Source: CAYLLN01 sp036496265 (lineage in GTDB: Bacteria; Planctomycetota; Planctomycetia; Pirellulales; Pirellulaceae). From it: 64,000 nt of DNA. The notes beneath the pieces were generated by a model. The model searched no databases. It was not told where the DNA came from and saw only the letters and a program-made list of their open reading frames with translations. Shown in pieces: positions 41,601-50,406 of this stretch (positions are counted from its first letter, which is position 1; each line of letters begins with the position of its first letter). The stretch lies in contig DASXLL010000339.1 in assembly GCA_036496265.1 (NCBI GenBank), positions 11,787-75,786 on the forward strand, written 5' to 3'. The position numbers and the translations under genes were made by a program.

Positions 41601-43572
41601 CGCTCGGCTTGCTGGGGAGCATGACGAAAAAAATGCTGCCGCGGCCCGGTTTGCTGCTGACGTCGATCCAGCCGCCACTTTGCTTCACGATTCCGTGACA
41701 CATGGGCAGCCCCAGCCCGATGCCTTGGCCAATGCTTTTGGTCGTGAAAAACGGCTCGAAGATTCGGGCGCGAACGCTCTCCGACATGCCGACTCCTGTG
41801 TCCTCGACCGAGATTTGAATGAACCGCGACGGCTTCTGGTTGTCGGAGTCGTTGTCGCCGGGCGAGTCGCCACCTGCTGGCGGTTTTTCCGTGTTGCGAG
41901 TTTTCACCACGATCCGGCCGCCGTCGGGCATGGCGTCGCGGGCGTTGAGCACGAGATTGAGCAACACCTGCTCGATCTGGCCACGGTCCACGACGACAGG
42001 CCACAAATTCTCGCCGCAATCCACGACCATTTCGATTTCTTCACCGACAACCTGCCGCCAAATTTCGCCCGACTGCGCAACCATCTGGTTCACGTCCAAC
42101 GCGGCGGGCTCTTGCGAAACGCCCCGGCTGAACAGCAGGAGCTGCCGCATCAGTTTGGCCGCCTGAGTGCCGGCCGCGTGAATCGCGGCGGCAAAAACGT
42201 GGCTGGGATCGTGTTCAGCAAGCTTGGTGCGGAGCAGATGGCAATTTCCGTTGATGACGGTCAACAGATTATTGAAATCGTGGGCGATGCCGCCGGCCAG
42301 CACGCCCAGGCTTTCCAGCGTTTGTGCTTGCTGCCTCTCCTCGGCCAGCTTTCGTCGCTCTTCCTCGGCCTGCTTACGCTCCGTGACGTCGCGAACGGCA
42401 ACCACGCGACCAGGACGTCCGCGAAAGAAAATGGGGCGACTTTGAGTTTCCAAAACGCGAACGGTGCCGTCGGGCCACCGAGCCGAGACTTCGATCACAC
42501 AGTCTTTGGGCGACTGCAATTGCTGGCGAACGACTTCCCGCGACTCGGGCGTTAGCGGAATCACCTCTAAACAATGCCGGCCAATCATTTCCTCGACCGT
42601 CGGAATTCCAAACAGGTCCGCCAACGCTCGGTTCGCGTCGCGGATGATCTCTTGTTCGCGAATGAGCAGCCCTTCGAACGCCGAATCGGAAAGCTGACGA
42701 AAACGCTGCTCCGATTCGCGGAGCGCCTGTTCGCCCATTTTGCGCTCCGAGATATCGCGGGCCAGGGCTACACGGAAACATTTGCCCTGCGACCGAAAGG
42801 GACGAATGCGAAGCTCGACGGGAAACTCGGAATGGTCCTTGCGCCGGTGAATTGAATCGAACCGCACGGTTTCGCCGGCATCGAGCTGAGCGGCGATTTG
42901 CTGCATGCGCTCGCGCGTCAGCTCCGGATCGAACTGCATGGGATTCATCCCGAGGAGCTCGCCCCGTGAGTAGCCGAGGCTGTCGCAAGCCTGCTTGTTC
43001 ACGTCGCGCACGATTCCCTGCTCGTCATGCAGAAAAAAAGCGTCCGTGGCATGATCCACGAACGTTCTGAAGCGAGATTCGCTTTCGCGAAGTTCCTGGT
43101 CCGCTCGTTGACGCTGCTCGATGTCTTCGGCCAGTTTTCGATTGGCAATTTCCAACTCCAGGACACGCAGCGCAACGCGGCGCTCTAATTCCTCGTTTGA
43201 GTTTTCCAGCGCGTCGACGTACCGCCGCCGCTCCCAAATCAAAAAAATCACCAGCATGCCGATGAGGGCGCCCAGAGTGCGGTTGAAGAAACCTGTGCCG
43301 CCCCAGAGCAATTGGGGCCTAAATACGATCGGAACCAAAAACGTCGTCGCGATCGCCGTGGCATAGAATGCGACCTCAATCCAGCCGCGAATTTTCCAGC
43401 CGACATAGAGCATCGGCAGTAAGTAAAGAATCGTCCACGACTTATCAAACGGCTTGGTGATGTCGGCGACCGCGGCCACCAATAAGAGCGCGATGCCGAT
43501 CGCCAGATGCAGCCCAAACCGCGTGTCGCGCCGGGATGTACAGCGATTTTGCTGAGCCGCGTGGCGATTCAT
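41542..43572 (-). CDS. Membrane PAS-domain sensor histidine kinase
   Basis: About 676 residues (684 from the alternative start at 43596). Four membrane segments (about 20-115), a coiled coil, two PAS domains (about 155-275 and 280-400, each ending in a DISERK or DVTERK stretch), then the dimerisation helix with phospho-His in GGIAHDFNNLLTV (about residue 432) and the ATPase domain with LVLNARDAM, DTGVGM and GLGLPMCHGIV. The class (NtrB/FixL-like) commonly pairs with FixJ regulators. The 3' end overlaps the convergent regulator. Confidence 0.92.
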   Translation of the reverse strand: MNRHAAQQNRCTSRRDTRFGLHLAIGIALLLVAAVADITKPFDKSWTILYLLPMLYVGWKIRGWIEVAFYATAIATTFLVPIVFRPQLLWGGTGFFNRTLGALIGMLVIFLIWERRRYVDALENSNEELERRVALRVLELEIANRKLAEDIEQRQRADQELRESESRFRTFVDHATDAFFLHDEQGIVRDVNKQACDSLGYSRGELLGMNPMQFDPELTRERMQQIAAQLDAGETVRFDSIHRRKDHSEFPVELRIRPFRSQGKCFRVALARDISERKMGEQALRESEQRFRQLSDSAFEGLLIREQEIIRDANRALADLFGIPTVEEMIGRHCLEVIPLTPESREVVRQQLQSPKDCVIEVSARWPDGTVRVLETQSRPIFFRGRPGRVVAVRDVTERKQAEEERRKLAEERQQAQTLESLGVLAGGIAHDFNNLLTVINGNCHLLRTKLAEHDPSHVFAAAIHAAGTQAAKLMRQLLLFSRGVSQEPAALDVNQMVAQSGEIWRQVVGEEIEMVVDCGENLWPVVVDRGQIEQVLLNLVLNARDAMPDGGRIVVKTRNTEKPPAGGDSPGDNDSDNQKPSRFIQISVEDTGVGMSESVRARIFEPFFTTKSIGQGIGLGLPMCHGIVKQSGGWIDVSSKPGRGSIFFVMLPSKPSVNQAHAEQLAASAAAASSQ

Positions 43573-43737
43573 GGAAGCTGGGGCGTTCGAATCCAAGATT
43601 TTTCAGACCGTTGATTATGGCGGCACTTGGGATGAGCGAAACATACCAAATGCTTGCCAGTGCGAATGGCCGTCGTCGCGCAACAGATTTAGGTGACCTG
43701 GCGACCTAGCGTACAGAGCAAATGTCGCTGACAGCCC

Positions 43738-44085
43738 CTAACTGCCCGATGTGCCATGCTCGCCGGCGGCTTCTTCGCGTTTTTGCCGGCGGTCGCGGAG
43801 AGCGGCCAAAACGCCGTTTTGGACTGCCAAAAGGTCGGCCTCGGTCCACTTGGCTCGACGTAGCATGAGCAAGAAATCATTGACGTGCCGGAAGGGCCGG
43901 TCTGACTTCAGGGCCTCGGAAACGCACGTGGCGACAGCGGTTGCAAGCTGATCGCGCTGCGATGATCTCTCGTCCACAAGATATTCCCAGCGTGGCGGCG
44001 GCGGATTGTGCAATCGCTGCGCCACAGCGCGGTAGGCGGCTATTGCTAGAACAACATAGCCCCTGGGGCTACCACACTGACACAC
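43738..44085 (-). CDS. Hypothetical helical protein
   Basis: 115 residues from a GTG that overlaps the end of the glycine-zipper gene by 17 bp. DQLATAVATCVSEALKSDR and FRHVNDFLLMLRRAKWTEADLLAVQNGVLAAL look like regular amphipathic helices with normal composition, which favours a real gene. No family recognised and no signal peptide. A later start near codon 35 would fit equally. Confidence 0.5.
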   Translation of the reverse strand: MCQCGSPRGYVVLAIAAYRAVAQRLHNPPPPRWEYLVDERSSQRDQLATAVATCVSEALKSDRPFRHVNDFLLMLRRAKWTEADLLAVQNGVLAALRDRRQKREEAAGEHGTSGS

Positions 44086-44707
44086 CCCAGCCGACGCGGC
44101 CGCGGGGTCCGCGGCTGTAGTAGAAGCCGGCGGGAGGTGGGGGCCCCCAGCCGGGATAGGGATAATACGGCGCCACCATCACGGGGCCAGGCCCGACGGG
44201 GTATGTCGCGGGGTACATGGCCAGCGGCTGATTGCTCTGTGCCATTCGCGGCGGAGTCTGCTGCATCATATTGATCACGCCGTCGCGCACGCCCATGTTC
44301 CGCAGATTGATCAAGTCGTTGGCCGCCAGCGGCTGAGCCATGCCGTTGGCGCGGATGTGCGTGGCGATGACATCGTCGGAGAGGCCGGCTTGCGTCATGG
44401 CAACGACGTCCTGCGGCGTCACTGCGCCTTGCATTTGGCGGCCCATGCGGGCTTCAACTTCAGCTCGCGAGCGGGCCATGTCCGCATCGATGTTTTGGCC
44501 GACCGCCGCACCAGTCAGCGCACCCACCGCCGTGCCAATTGCCGCACCCGCTCCCGCGTTGCCGGCTGCTTCGCCGACAACAGCGCCGACTCCCGCGCCG
44601 GTCAGGCCGCCGAAGAGCGCGCCCCGATCGGTGTAATACGGCGACATGCAGCCGGTGAGGCTAGTGAAAACAAGGAGAGTGACGTATTTGAACAATTGGC
44701 GGAACAT
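44069..44707 (-). CDS. Glycine-zipper lipoprotein
   Basis: 212 residues. The leader ends in the lipobox LTGC (about residues 17-20), so it is a lipoprotein. A glycine zipper (GALFGGLTGAGVGAVVGEAAG and a second repeat, about 28-70) is typical of OmpA-like envelope or membrane-inserting proteins. A helical middle part (about 90-150) and a Pro/Tyr/Gly-rich tail follow. Envelope location well supported; function unknown. Confidence 0.85.
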   Translation of the reverse strand: MFRQLFKYVTLLVFTSLTGCMSPYYTDRGALFGGLTGAGVGAVVGEAAGNAGAGAAIGTAVGALTGAAVGQNIDADMARSRAEVEARMGRQMQGAVTPQDVVAMTQAGLSDDVIATHIRANGMAQPLAANDLINLRNMGVRDGVINMMQQTPPRMAQSNQPLAMYPATYPVGPGPVMVAPYYPYPGWGPPPPAGFYYSRGPRGRVGWGVSVW

Positions 44708-44893
44708 GGCAGGGTCTGGCCAGGCGAGAACGGAAACAATGCGGGTGGGAAATGGTCGCCACGGGCGTAACTTAGGTCAAGATCGATCTTTCAGCGATTG
44801 GATGACATTGCTGCAAGCCGCAGCCGCAGATGAACCGAGTATCCGGCACTGAGTTACTCAGTACAACTTTCAACCGGGTTAAACTATCTGGCT

Positions 44894-45736
44894 ATGCCCG
44901 ACAAACCAGAAAACGCGACCGCTCATTATTTGCACGGAACCCATCCCGACGAGCAGGACCGGCTCGGGTTGATGAATCGGCTGCTGAATGAAAATTCGCT
45001 TGCCGAATTGAAACTGACACCGGGCGAAAAAGTCCTGGACGTTGGCTGCGGGCTTGGGCAACTCACTCGGGAAATGGCGCGACGCGTTGGCGGCGGAGCT
45101 ATCGTCGGGATTGAGCGAAGCGCAGAGCAGCTGGCGGTGGCGCGGAGGATGGCGCGGGAGGCCGGAGAGGAAAACGTGGTTGATTTTCGGGAAGGGTCAG
45201 CGGACCAATTGCCGTTGCGGGTAGACGAGTGGGGCACGTTTGATATAGCGCATGCGCGTTTTTTGCTGGAACATGTGCCGGAGCCGGTCGCGGTGGTGCG
45301 CCAAATGGTAAAAGCCGTGCGGCCGGGCGGCCGGATTGTGTTGGAGGACGACCCCCACGATACGCTCCGCCTATGGCCGGAGCCGCCGGGTTTTACGCAA
45401 CTCTGGTCCGCCTACATGCGCACCTATGATCGCGTCGGTAACGATCCCCTCATCGGTCACCGGTTGGTGCAACTGCTTGTCGAAGCCGGCGCTCAGCCGG
45501 TGCGAAACGCCTGGCCCTTTTTCGGTGCCTGCGCCGGCCAGCCGGAGCTATTACTCGGATTCGTGGATAATCTCGTGCGGATTCTAGAGGGTGTTCGGGA
45601 GCCCATTTTGAAATTGGGCCAATTCGACGAGCAAACGTTCGCGGCGTGTCTCGCTGCCGTAAGACAATGGGCCCATCGGCCGGACGCGGCGTTCTGGTAC
45701 GCGGTTTCGTGGGCGGAGGGCCAGCGTCGGGAATAA
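44894..45736 (+). CDS. Class I SAM-dependent methyltransferase
   Basis: 280 residues. SAM-binding motif I KVLDVGCGLGQLTREMA, motif II acidic IVGIERSAEQLAVA, and FDIAHARFLLEHVPEPVAVVRQMVKAVRPGGRIVLEDD are clear. Resembles small-molecule methyltransferases of the UbiE/Arsenite type. No biosynthetic neighbours, so the substrate cannot be named. Confidence 0.88.
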   Translation: MPDKPENATAHYLHGTHPDEQDRLGLMNRLLNENSLAELKLTPGEKVLDVGCGLGQLTREMARRVGGGAIVGIERSAEQLAVARRMAREAGEENVVDFREGSADQLPLRVDEWGTFDIAHARFLLEHVPEPVAVVRQMVKAVRPGGRIVLEDDPHDTLRLWPEPPGFTQLWSAYMRTYDRVGNDPLIGHRLVQLLVEAGAQPVRNAWPFFGACAGQPELLLGFVDNLVRILEGVREPILKLGQFDEQTFAACLAAVRQWAHRPDAAFWYAVSWAEGQRRE

Positions 45737-46137
45737 TGCTCACTTTGCGACTTCCCGCAATTTTGCACTTCGCCCCAGAATTCGGTCCGGTTTTTCGCCC
45801 CAATCGCAATGGATACTATGGGGCGCATCCCTCGTCGCCTGACCAGCGACCAACGGCTAATATCCAAACTAATATTAGCGCCCACTCAATTCCTATCTCC
45901 CAGCCGCACCACACTTTCCGCTTTCGCCTCCCAAACATTTTCAAAAATATTAGCCGTGACTCGCTTCCTCAAGCCTGTAGCCTCAAGCCTTCAGCCTTCC
46001 CCTCAAGTTGAGCGCCCCACCCACTCATCCCAAAATCCAAACCCCGCCCCCCACAACCATTTACAACAAACCAACAACCCCGTCGTAATGAAAAAACTTC
46101 AAACTTGAGCGCTCCGACCTCTGATCTCGAACCCTAA
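45737..46137. other. Intergenic region before the sulfatase
   Basis: No gene. Four heptads AGCCTGT, AGCCTCA, AGCCTTC, AGCCTTC lie at 45972-45999, and an imperfect inverted repeat with CTAATAT/ATATTAG is near 45859. The region is pyrimidine rich and has no clear promoter. Confidence 0.55.
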
Positions 46138-46207
46138 CTTTGAACTTTGAACTTTGAACTTTGAACCTTGAACCTTGAACCTTGAACTTTGAACCTTGAA
46201 CTTTGAA
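46138..46207. repeat. Ten perfect-register heptads (CYTTGAA) before a sulfatase start
   Basis: Six CTTTGAA and four CCTTGAA units, 70 bp without a break. The repeat ends 3 bp before the sulfatase ATG, exactly where the ribosome-binding site should be; no Shine-Dalgarno remains. Confidence 0.95.
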
Positions 46208-46210
46208 CCC

Positions 46211-47722
46211 ATGCCCACCAAACCCTCCCTCCCCCTCCTCTCCGCGTTCCTCTGCGTCCTCTGCGGTAATTTTCTCTGCGGTAATTTTCTCCCCGCCGCC
46301 GACAAACCCAACATCCTCTTCCTCCTCAGCGACGACCATAGCTACCCCTACGTCAGCGCCTACGGCGACACCAACGTCAAAACGCCAACGCTCGATAAGC
46401 TCGCCGCCGAAGGCATGAAGTTCCACCGCTTCTTCACCGGCTGTCCGCAGTGCGTCCCCTCGCGAGCCTGCTACCTCACCGGCCGCTCGCCCGTCGCCGC
46501 CCGCATGACGCGCTTCACCTCGCCACTTCCGCGCGACATCATCTCCTTCCCCGAAATCCTCCGCGACAAAGGCGGCTACTACACCGGCATCTGCGGTCGC
46601 CAATTCCATCTCGACGGCCGCCCCGGCGAAGCCCCAGCCATCCGCGAAGTCTACGAGAAAAATCACCTCCAAACCTTCGCCGACCGCGTCGATTTCCTCA
46701 ACACCTGCCCCGATGATCAGGTCGCCACCCAGGTCACCGCCTTCCTCGACAAAAAGCCGGCCGACAAGCCGTTCTTCATGTGGGCCAACTTCAGCGACCC
46801 GCATCACCCCTGGAACGCCCCCGCCGAATTCCGCCCCGACCCCGCCTCATTGAAACTGCCTGCCCACTTCCCCGATCTGCCCGGCATGCGCGAACAACTC
46901 GCCGACTACTGCGCCGAAGTCAACCGCGTCGATCGCACCGTCGCCGGCGTCCTCGAAGTCCTCAAGAAAAAAGGCCTCTTCGACAAAACCCTCATCGTCT
47001 TCGCCGGCGACAACGGCCAGGCTCTGCCCCACGGCAAAGGCTCGCTCTACGATCCCGGCTCCAACGTGCCTTTCATCATCCGCTGGCCCGGCGTGATCAA
47101 ACCCGGCGGCGAATCCCGCGCCCTCACGAGCGGTGAAGACCTCGGCCCCACGCTCCTCGCCGCCGCCGGTCTCGATCCCGATGCGAAAATGACCGGCAAG
47201 AATTTCCTCCCGCTCCTCAAAGGCGAAAGCTTCACCCCGCGCGAATACGTCTTCGTCGAACGCGGCCCCCACGGCAGCGCCCCCGTCGCCGTCAACATGC
47301 AGAACTCCGGCTACGACCTCAGCCGGGCCGTCCGCAGCGACCGCTACAAATTCATCTACAACTGCACGCCCTGGATTCCCTATTCCCCAGTCGATTCCGC
47401 CGGCGGCGCCGCCTGGACCCAAATCAAAGAAGCCCACGCCGCCGGCAAACTCTCCCCCGGCCTCGAATACACCTACTTCACAACTCCCCGCCCCGTCTAT
47501 GAGCTCTACGACCTGACCGCAGACCCCTCCGAGCTCACCAATCTCACCGGCAAACCTGAACTCGCCTCCATCGAGCACGACCTCCGCCTCGCCCTCACCG
47601 AAAAGATGATCCTCGACTTCGATTACCTCCCGCTCCCGGCACTTGGGCCTGGCAGCGAACAGACCAAGGGCGGTCAAGCGAAAGCCGGCGGCGGGAAAAA
47701 GAAGAAGGCGAATAAACAGTAA
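46211..47722 (+). CDS. Sulfatase, formylglycine-dependent
   Basis: 503 residues, secreted; hydrolyses sulfate esters, probably of polysaccharides. The leader contains a duplicated LCGNF word caused by a 15-bp tandem repeat (46259-46288). NILFLLSDDHSYPYVSAYGD holds the metal-binding Asp pair; CVPSRACYLTGRSP is the C-x-P-S-R motif with Cys81 to be converted to formylglycine; FAGDNGQALPHGKGSLYD binds metal. Length and C-terminal ELYDLTADPSELTNL are typical. The start follows 7-bp repeats without a ribosome site. Confidence 0.94.
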   Translation: MPTKPSLPLLSAFLCVLCGNFLCGNFLPAADKPNILFLLSDDHSYPYVSAYGDTNVKTPTLDKLAAEGMKFHRFFTGCPQCVPSRACYLTGRSPVAARMTRFTSPLPRDIISFPEILRDKGGYYTGICGRQFHLDGRPGEAPAIREVYEKNHLQTFADRVDFLNTCPDDQVATQVTAFLDKKPADKPFFMWANFSDPHHPWNAPAEFRPDPASLKLPAHFPDLPGMREQLADYCAEVNRVDRTVAGVLEVLKKKGLFDKTLIVFAGDNGQALPHGKGSLYDPGSNVPFIIRWPGVIKPGGESRALTSGEDLGPTLLAAAGLDPDAKMTGKNFLPLLKGESFTPREYVFVERGPHGSAPVAVNMQNSGYDLSRAVRSDRYKFIYNCTPWIPYSPVDSAGGAAWTQIKEAHAAGKLSPGLEYTYFTTPRPVYELYDLTADPSELTNLTGKPELASIEHDLRLALTEKMILDFDYLPLPALGPGSEQTKGGQAKAGGGKKKKANKQ

Positions 47723-47741
47723 TGTCTTGCCGCTAAACCAT

Positions 47742-47770
47742 CGGTGGCACTGGGATCCTGCCAGTGTCCG
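47742..47770. repeat. REP-like hairpin after the sulfatase
   Basis: CACTGG (47748-47753) and CCAGTG (47761-47766) with flanking GG/CC form a short hairpin 20 bp after the sulfatase stop. No T-run. Nothing else is seen to 47877. Confidence 0.55.
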
Positions 47771-47877
47771 CCGACCACGAGAACGGGAATCTCTTCGACC
47801 GATCCTCCAACGTGCCTCCGAACAACCGCCGACCTACGAGTCGTGTCCGACTCAAATGACGAACACGGCCAGCCGTC

Positions 47878-48309
47878 CTACATGCCCAGGCTGCCAAAAA
47901 TCGCCGCCAGCACCGCCTGAGCGGCTGCAGCATCGCCGATAACGACGTTTGCATTTTCGCCGCTACGACTAATCACCACGCTCTGAGCGCCGGAATTTCC
48001 GCTGGCAACAACAACGGGGCCGCTATTGGGGGTCACGACAACACTTTGTTGTCCGTCGCCTGTGTGTGAAACGATGGTGGCGTCGCCCGTTCCCTGAACG
48101 ACCACCGTTTGCGGGCTTTGCCCGTTATTCACCACAGTCACAGCGGCGGCGCCGTCGGTCGCTACGACGGACTGCTGGTCTCCCGATCCACTACTGGCCA
48201 CGTGGATTTCTCCACTGCCAGACGAAACGCTAATGCCTGAGAAGTGGTGCCAGAAATGGTGACGAGTCGGAGCAATTCGTTCTTCCAGACGGAGGATTTG
48301 CTGTTTCAT
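47878..48309 (-). CDS. Small exported repeat protein with LEERIAP motif
   Basis: 143 residues. The N-terminus MKQQILRLEERIAP carries a motif frequent at the N-terminus of planctomycete surface proteins. The rest is about five beta-type repeats of roughly 17-19 residues centred on QSVV or TVVV (DQQSVVATD, PQTVVVQG, GQQSVVVTP, GAQSVVISR, NANVVIGD), rich in Ser, Gly and Val. It ends in a short helix (AQAVLAAIFGSLGM). Family not recognised; a beta-solenoid or amyloid-like surface protein is inferred. Confidence 0.7.
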   Translation of the reverse strand: MKQQILRLEERIAPTRHHFWHHFSGISVSSGSGEIHVASSGSGDQQSVVATDGAAAVTVVNNGQSPQTVVVQGTGDATIVSHTGDGQQSVVVTPNSGPVVVASGNSGAQSVVISRSGENANVVIGDAAAAQAVLAAIFGSLGM

Positions 48310-48639
48310 GGCGCGCAACACCTAACGAAGGACCAGATAACTGCCACAAGTGACCATTCTTCTTGCCGTCCCGCACGCGTTCTAGTCGATCGCTCTGATT
48401 GCAGCGAGAAAAGAGGTCACAGCCGGTACGGCTGTAACGGTCGTAAGGGATATGCGGTCTGAAAAGGACCGATAGTGGCCTGGCCGCCGACCAATTTCCT
48501 GGCTGTTGCCCAGTTCGTCGAAGAGACAGAGATTCGCGGTACAATGATCTTCAAATGACGAGGCCTTCGCCCACCGATTGCCATGTCAAAATTGATTCGG
48601 AGTTCTGTTTTTGGACGGTAGGCACTAGGGGTAAATTCC
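48310..48639. other. Divergent intergenic region
   Basis: 330 bp between the LEERIAP gene (minus) and the 93-residue gene (plus). Frames are short and unconvincing. No repeat family or clear promoter is visible. Confidence 0.4.
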
Positions 48640-48921
48640 ATGGAAGTTGTCGCGACATTCGTAGGCGGGCCATTAGCGGGTGTGAGACGCAGCGGCGAAC
48701 AGGCAGGCTTTGGTGATGGGAGTGCCTACTCTGCCGGCCAGCTCTATCGGTACTATCTGAAGAGTCCACCACCGGACGGACGCCCCTGCTGGTTTAGCGC
48801 CACCGCCGACGACGGAATCCCGCACTTCTACAAGATCACCGGCCGCGAAACACCCGTCGGCCTGGAGCTGAATTGCGATTACACCGGCACGCAGCGCCCC
48901 GCTGGATTCCAGGGCAAATAA
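48640..48921 (+). CDS. Hypothetical 93-residue protein
   Basis: Begins MEVVATFVGGPLAGVRRSGEQ and is globular in composition, with aromatic strands (LYRYYLKSPP, CWFSATADDGIPHFYKITG). No signal peptide or membrane helix. The coding bias is like the neighbours, but the family is not recognised. It converges on the Gly/Tyr-rich operon with 6 bp between stops. Confidence 0.6.
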   Translation: MEVVATFVGGPLAGVRRSGEQAGFGDGSAYSAGQLYRYYLKSPPPDGRPCWFSATADDGIPHFYKITGRETPVGLELNCDYTGTQRPAGFQGK

Positions 48922-48927
48922 CTCTGG

Positions 48928-49284
48928 CTACTTCTGCAAAGAATTCAGCAGCTTAAGTTGGCTATACGTCGTTTGCTCCCGTCGGCGCACCTGCTCGAGA
49001 TACTGCCGGCCCGACGGCACAACAAAATACGGCGACGGCAGAGTCGGCGGCAGCCAATTCAAGCCGCCATACGGCATGCTTCCGAATCCATACGCCCCAT
49101 AGCCGTATGATCCGTATCCATAACCCCCGTAACCCCCATAGCCGTACCCAGAATAAATCCCTGGCTGATAAGCCCCATACGCCGGCCCAACCATCGCCTG
49201 CGGCATCGCCGGATAAATCGGATACTGCCCGCACGCCGCGCGGCAACACAAGCTAAACAACACCACAACGACCGCGCGTTTCAT
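48928..49284 (-). CDS. Secreted Gly/Tyr-rich protein, short
   Basis: 118 residues. A signal peptide (MKRAVVVVLFSLCCRAACGQ) is followed by GYGGYGGYGYGSYGYGAYGFG-type repeats (about 40-70), then a Pro-rich stretch and a charged helix (QYLEQVRRREQTTYSQLKLLNSLQ). Its ATG overlaps the stop of the upstream Gly/Tyr-rich gene (ATGA), so the two are co-translated. Function unknown; a structural envelope or matrix role is inferred. Confidence 0.75.
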   Translation of the reverse strand: MKRAVVVVLFSLCCRAACGQYPIYPAMPQAMVGPAYGAYQPGIYSGYGYGGYGGYGYGSYGYGAYGFGSMPYGGLNWLPPTLPSPYFVVPSGRQYLEQVRRREQTTYSQLKLLNSLQK

Positions 49285-49979
49285 TTCAGCCACCAGTCCT
49301 TCCCCAACACGATTCCGACGATGCTGTCACTCCGCCACGCTTGCTGCTCCGCCGGTGACAGCGACCGATATTTGTCGAGCATCGCTTGTTGATACCGAGC
49401 CCGCTCAGCCTCGTTCATCTGTCGAACCTGCGCCGCGCCATCCAGCCGCTGCAAATCCGATCCCATGATCGCCTGAATCGCTCCATCGCGCCTCCAGCCC
49501 TCCTTGCCGTGCGCATCGAGATTCAAATAGTCGGCCATCAAACCCGACCGCACCGCCGCCTTGTCCGCCGTGCTCATCCCCAAGTACTTTTGGAACAACT
49601 GCTGCTTGATGCCGTCGAGATTCGTCAGCCGCCCTTGGGCCTCGCGAATTTGGCCGACGATCGCCCCCTGCTGCTGCTGATAAATCTGCTGATTCAGCGC
49701 CGCCTGTTGCTGAAAAAGCTGCTGCCCATAATTGAACGGCCCATATCCACCGTAGCCACCATAGCCGCCGTTGCCATAACCACCCCACGGACCATAGCCG
49801 CGATAGCCGTAATACCCCCGGCTATACGGCCCGTAGTAACCGCCGTAACCATAGCCCGGCCCAAAGCCACCATAACCGCCATACCCCTGCGCTAACGGCA
49901 CACCGAACTGCGCCTGCGCAGCCTTCGCAGCAACTAGGGCCATCACAAAGAACGCCACCAACGCGCTGGAACGATTCAT
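49281..49979 (-). CDS. Secreted Gly/Tyr-rich protein, long
   Basis: 232 residues. Signal peptide MNRSSALVAFFVMALVAAKAAQAQ, then about 65 residues of GYGGYG-type repeat, a Gln-rich coiled coil (QQLFQQQAALNQQIYQQQQG) and a helical C-terminal domain (about 125-232) with LSPAEQQAWRSDSIVGIVLGKDWW. First gene of a two-gene operon with the short Gly/Tyr-rich protein. No known family; the composition is similar to low-complexity structural proteins. Confidence 0.78.
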   Translation of the reverse strand: MNRSSALVAFFVMALVAAKAAQAQFGVPLAQGYGGYGGFGPGYGYGGYYGPYSRGYYGYRGYGPWGGYGNGGYGGYGGYGPFNYGQQLFQQQAALNQQIYQQQQGAIVGQIREAQGRLTNLDGIKQQLFQKYLGMSTADKAAVRSGLMADYLNLDAHGKEGWRRDGAIQAIMGSDLQRLDGAAQVRQMNEAERARYQQAMLDKYRSLSPAEQQAWRSDSIVGIVLGKDWWLK

Positions 49980-50406
49980 AATTCGCTCCCCATCAGAACT
50001 GCGCGCCATTTACCCACCACGACGCGTCACCCTTCATTCTCTGCCTTTTCACGTATCGCGACAAACTTCCCGCATTTCATTTCCGACAGGTTCCATCCCC
50101 GTTGTCCTGGCTAGCAAAAGACACTCCTGCCCAGCCCGGCCGGCGCACCCGGCGTTCCCTGCGGTGGTGTCAGCGGGCCGGCCGCATCTTCGATACAGTC
50201 GCACCACGCGGCATCGCCGCTACGATCGGTGGCCGCCAGGCAATCATAAACCCGCGCCAATCATGCGATTTCCCGCAGTTCCGGCCTTCTGCCGCTCGCA
50301 CTCTCCGCGCGACCCAAACCGCCGAAGTATAGACATCTAGGGCGATCTTGCGTCCCCAGCGACCTTCGAATACCTCGCTGGCTAACCGCATCCGGCAGTC
50401 TGTCCA
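49980..50406. other. Divergent intergenic region
   Basis: 427 bp between the Gly/Tyr-rich operon (minus) and the PilZ-like gene (plus). Short frames only; no repeat or clear promoter recognised. Confidence 0.4.
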
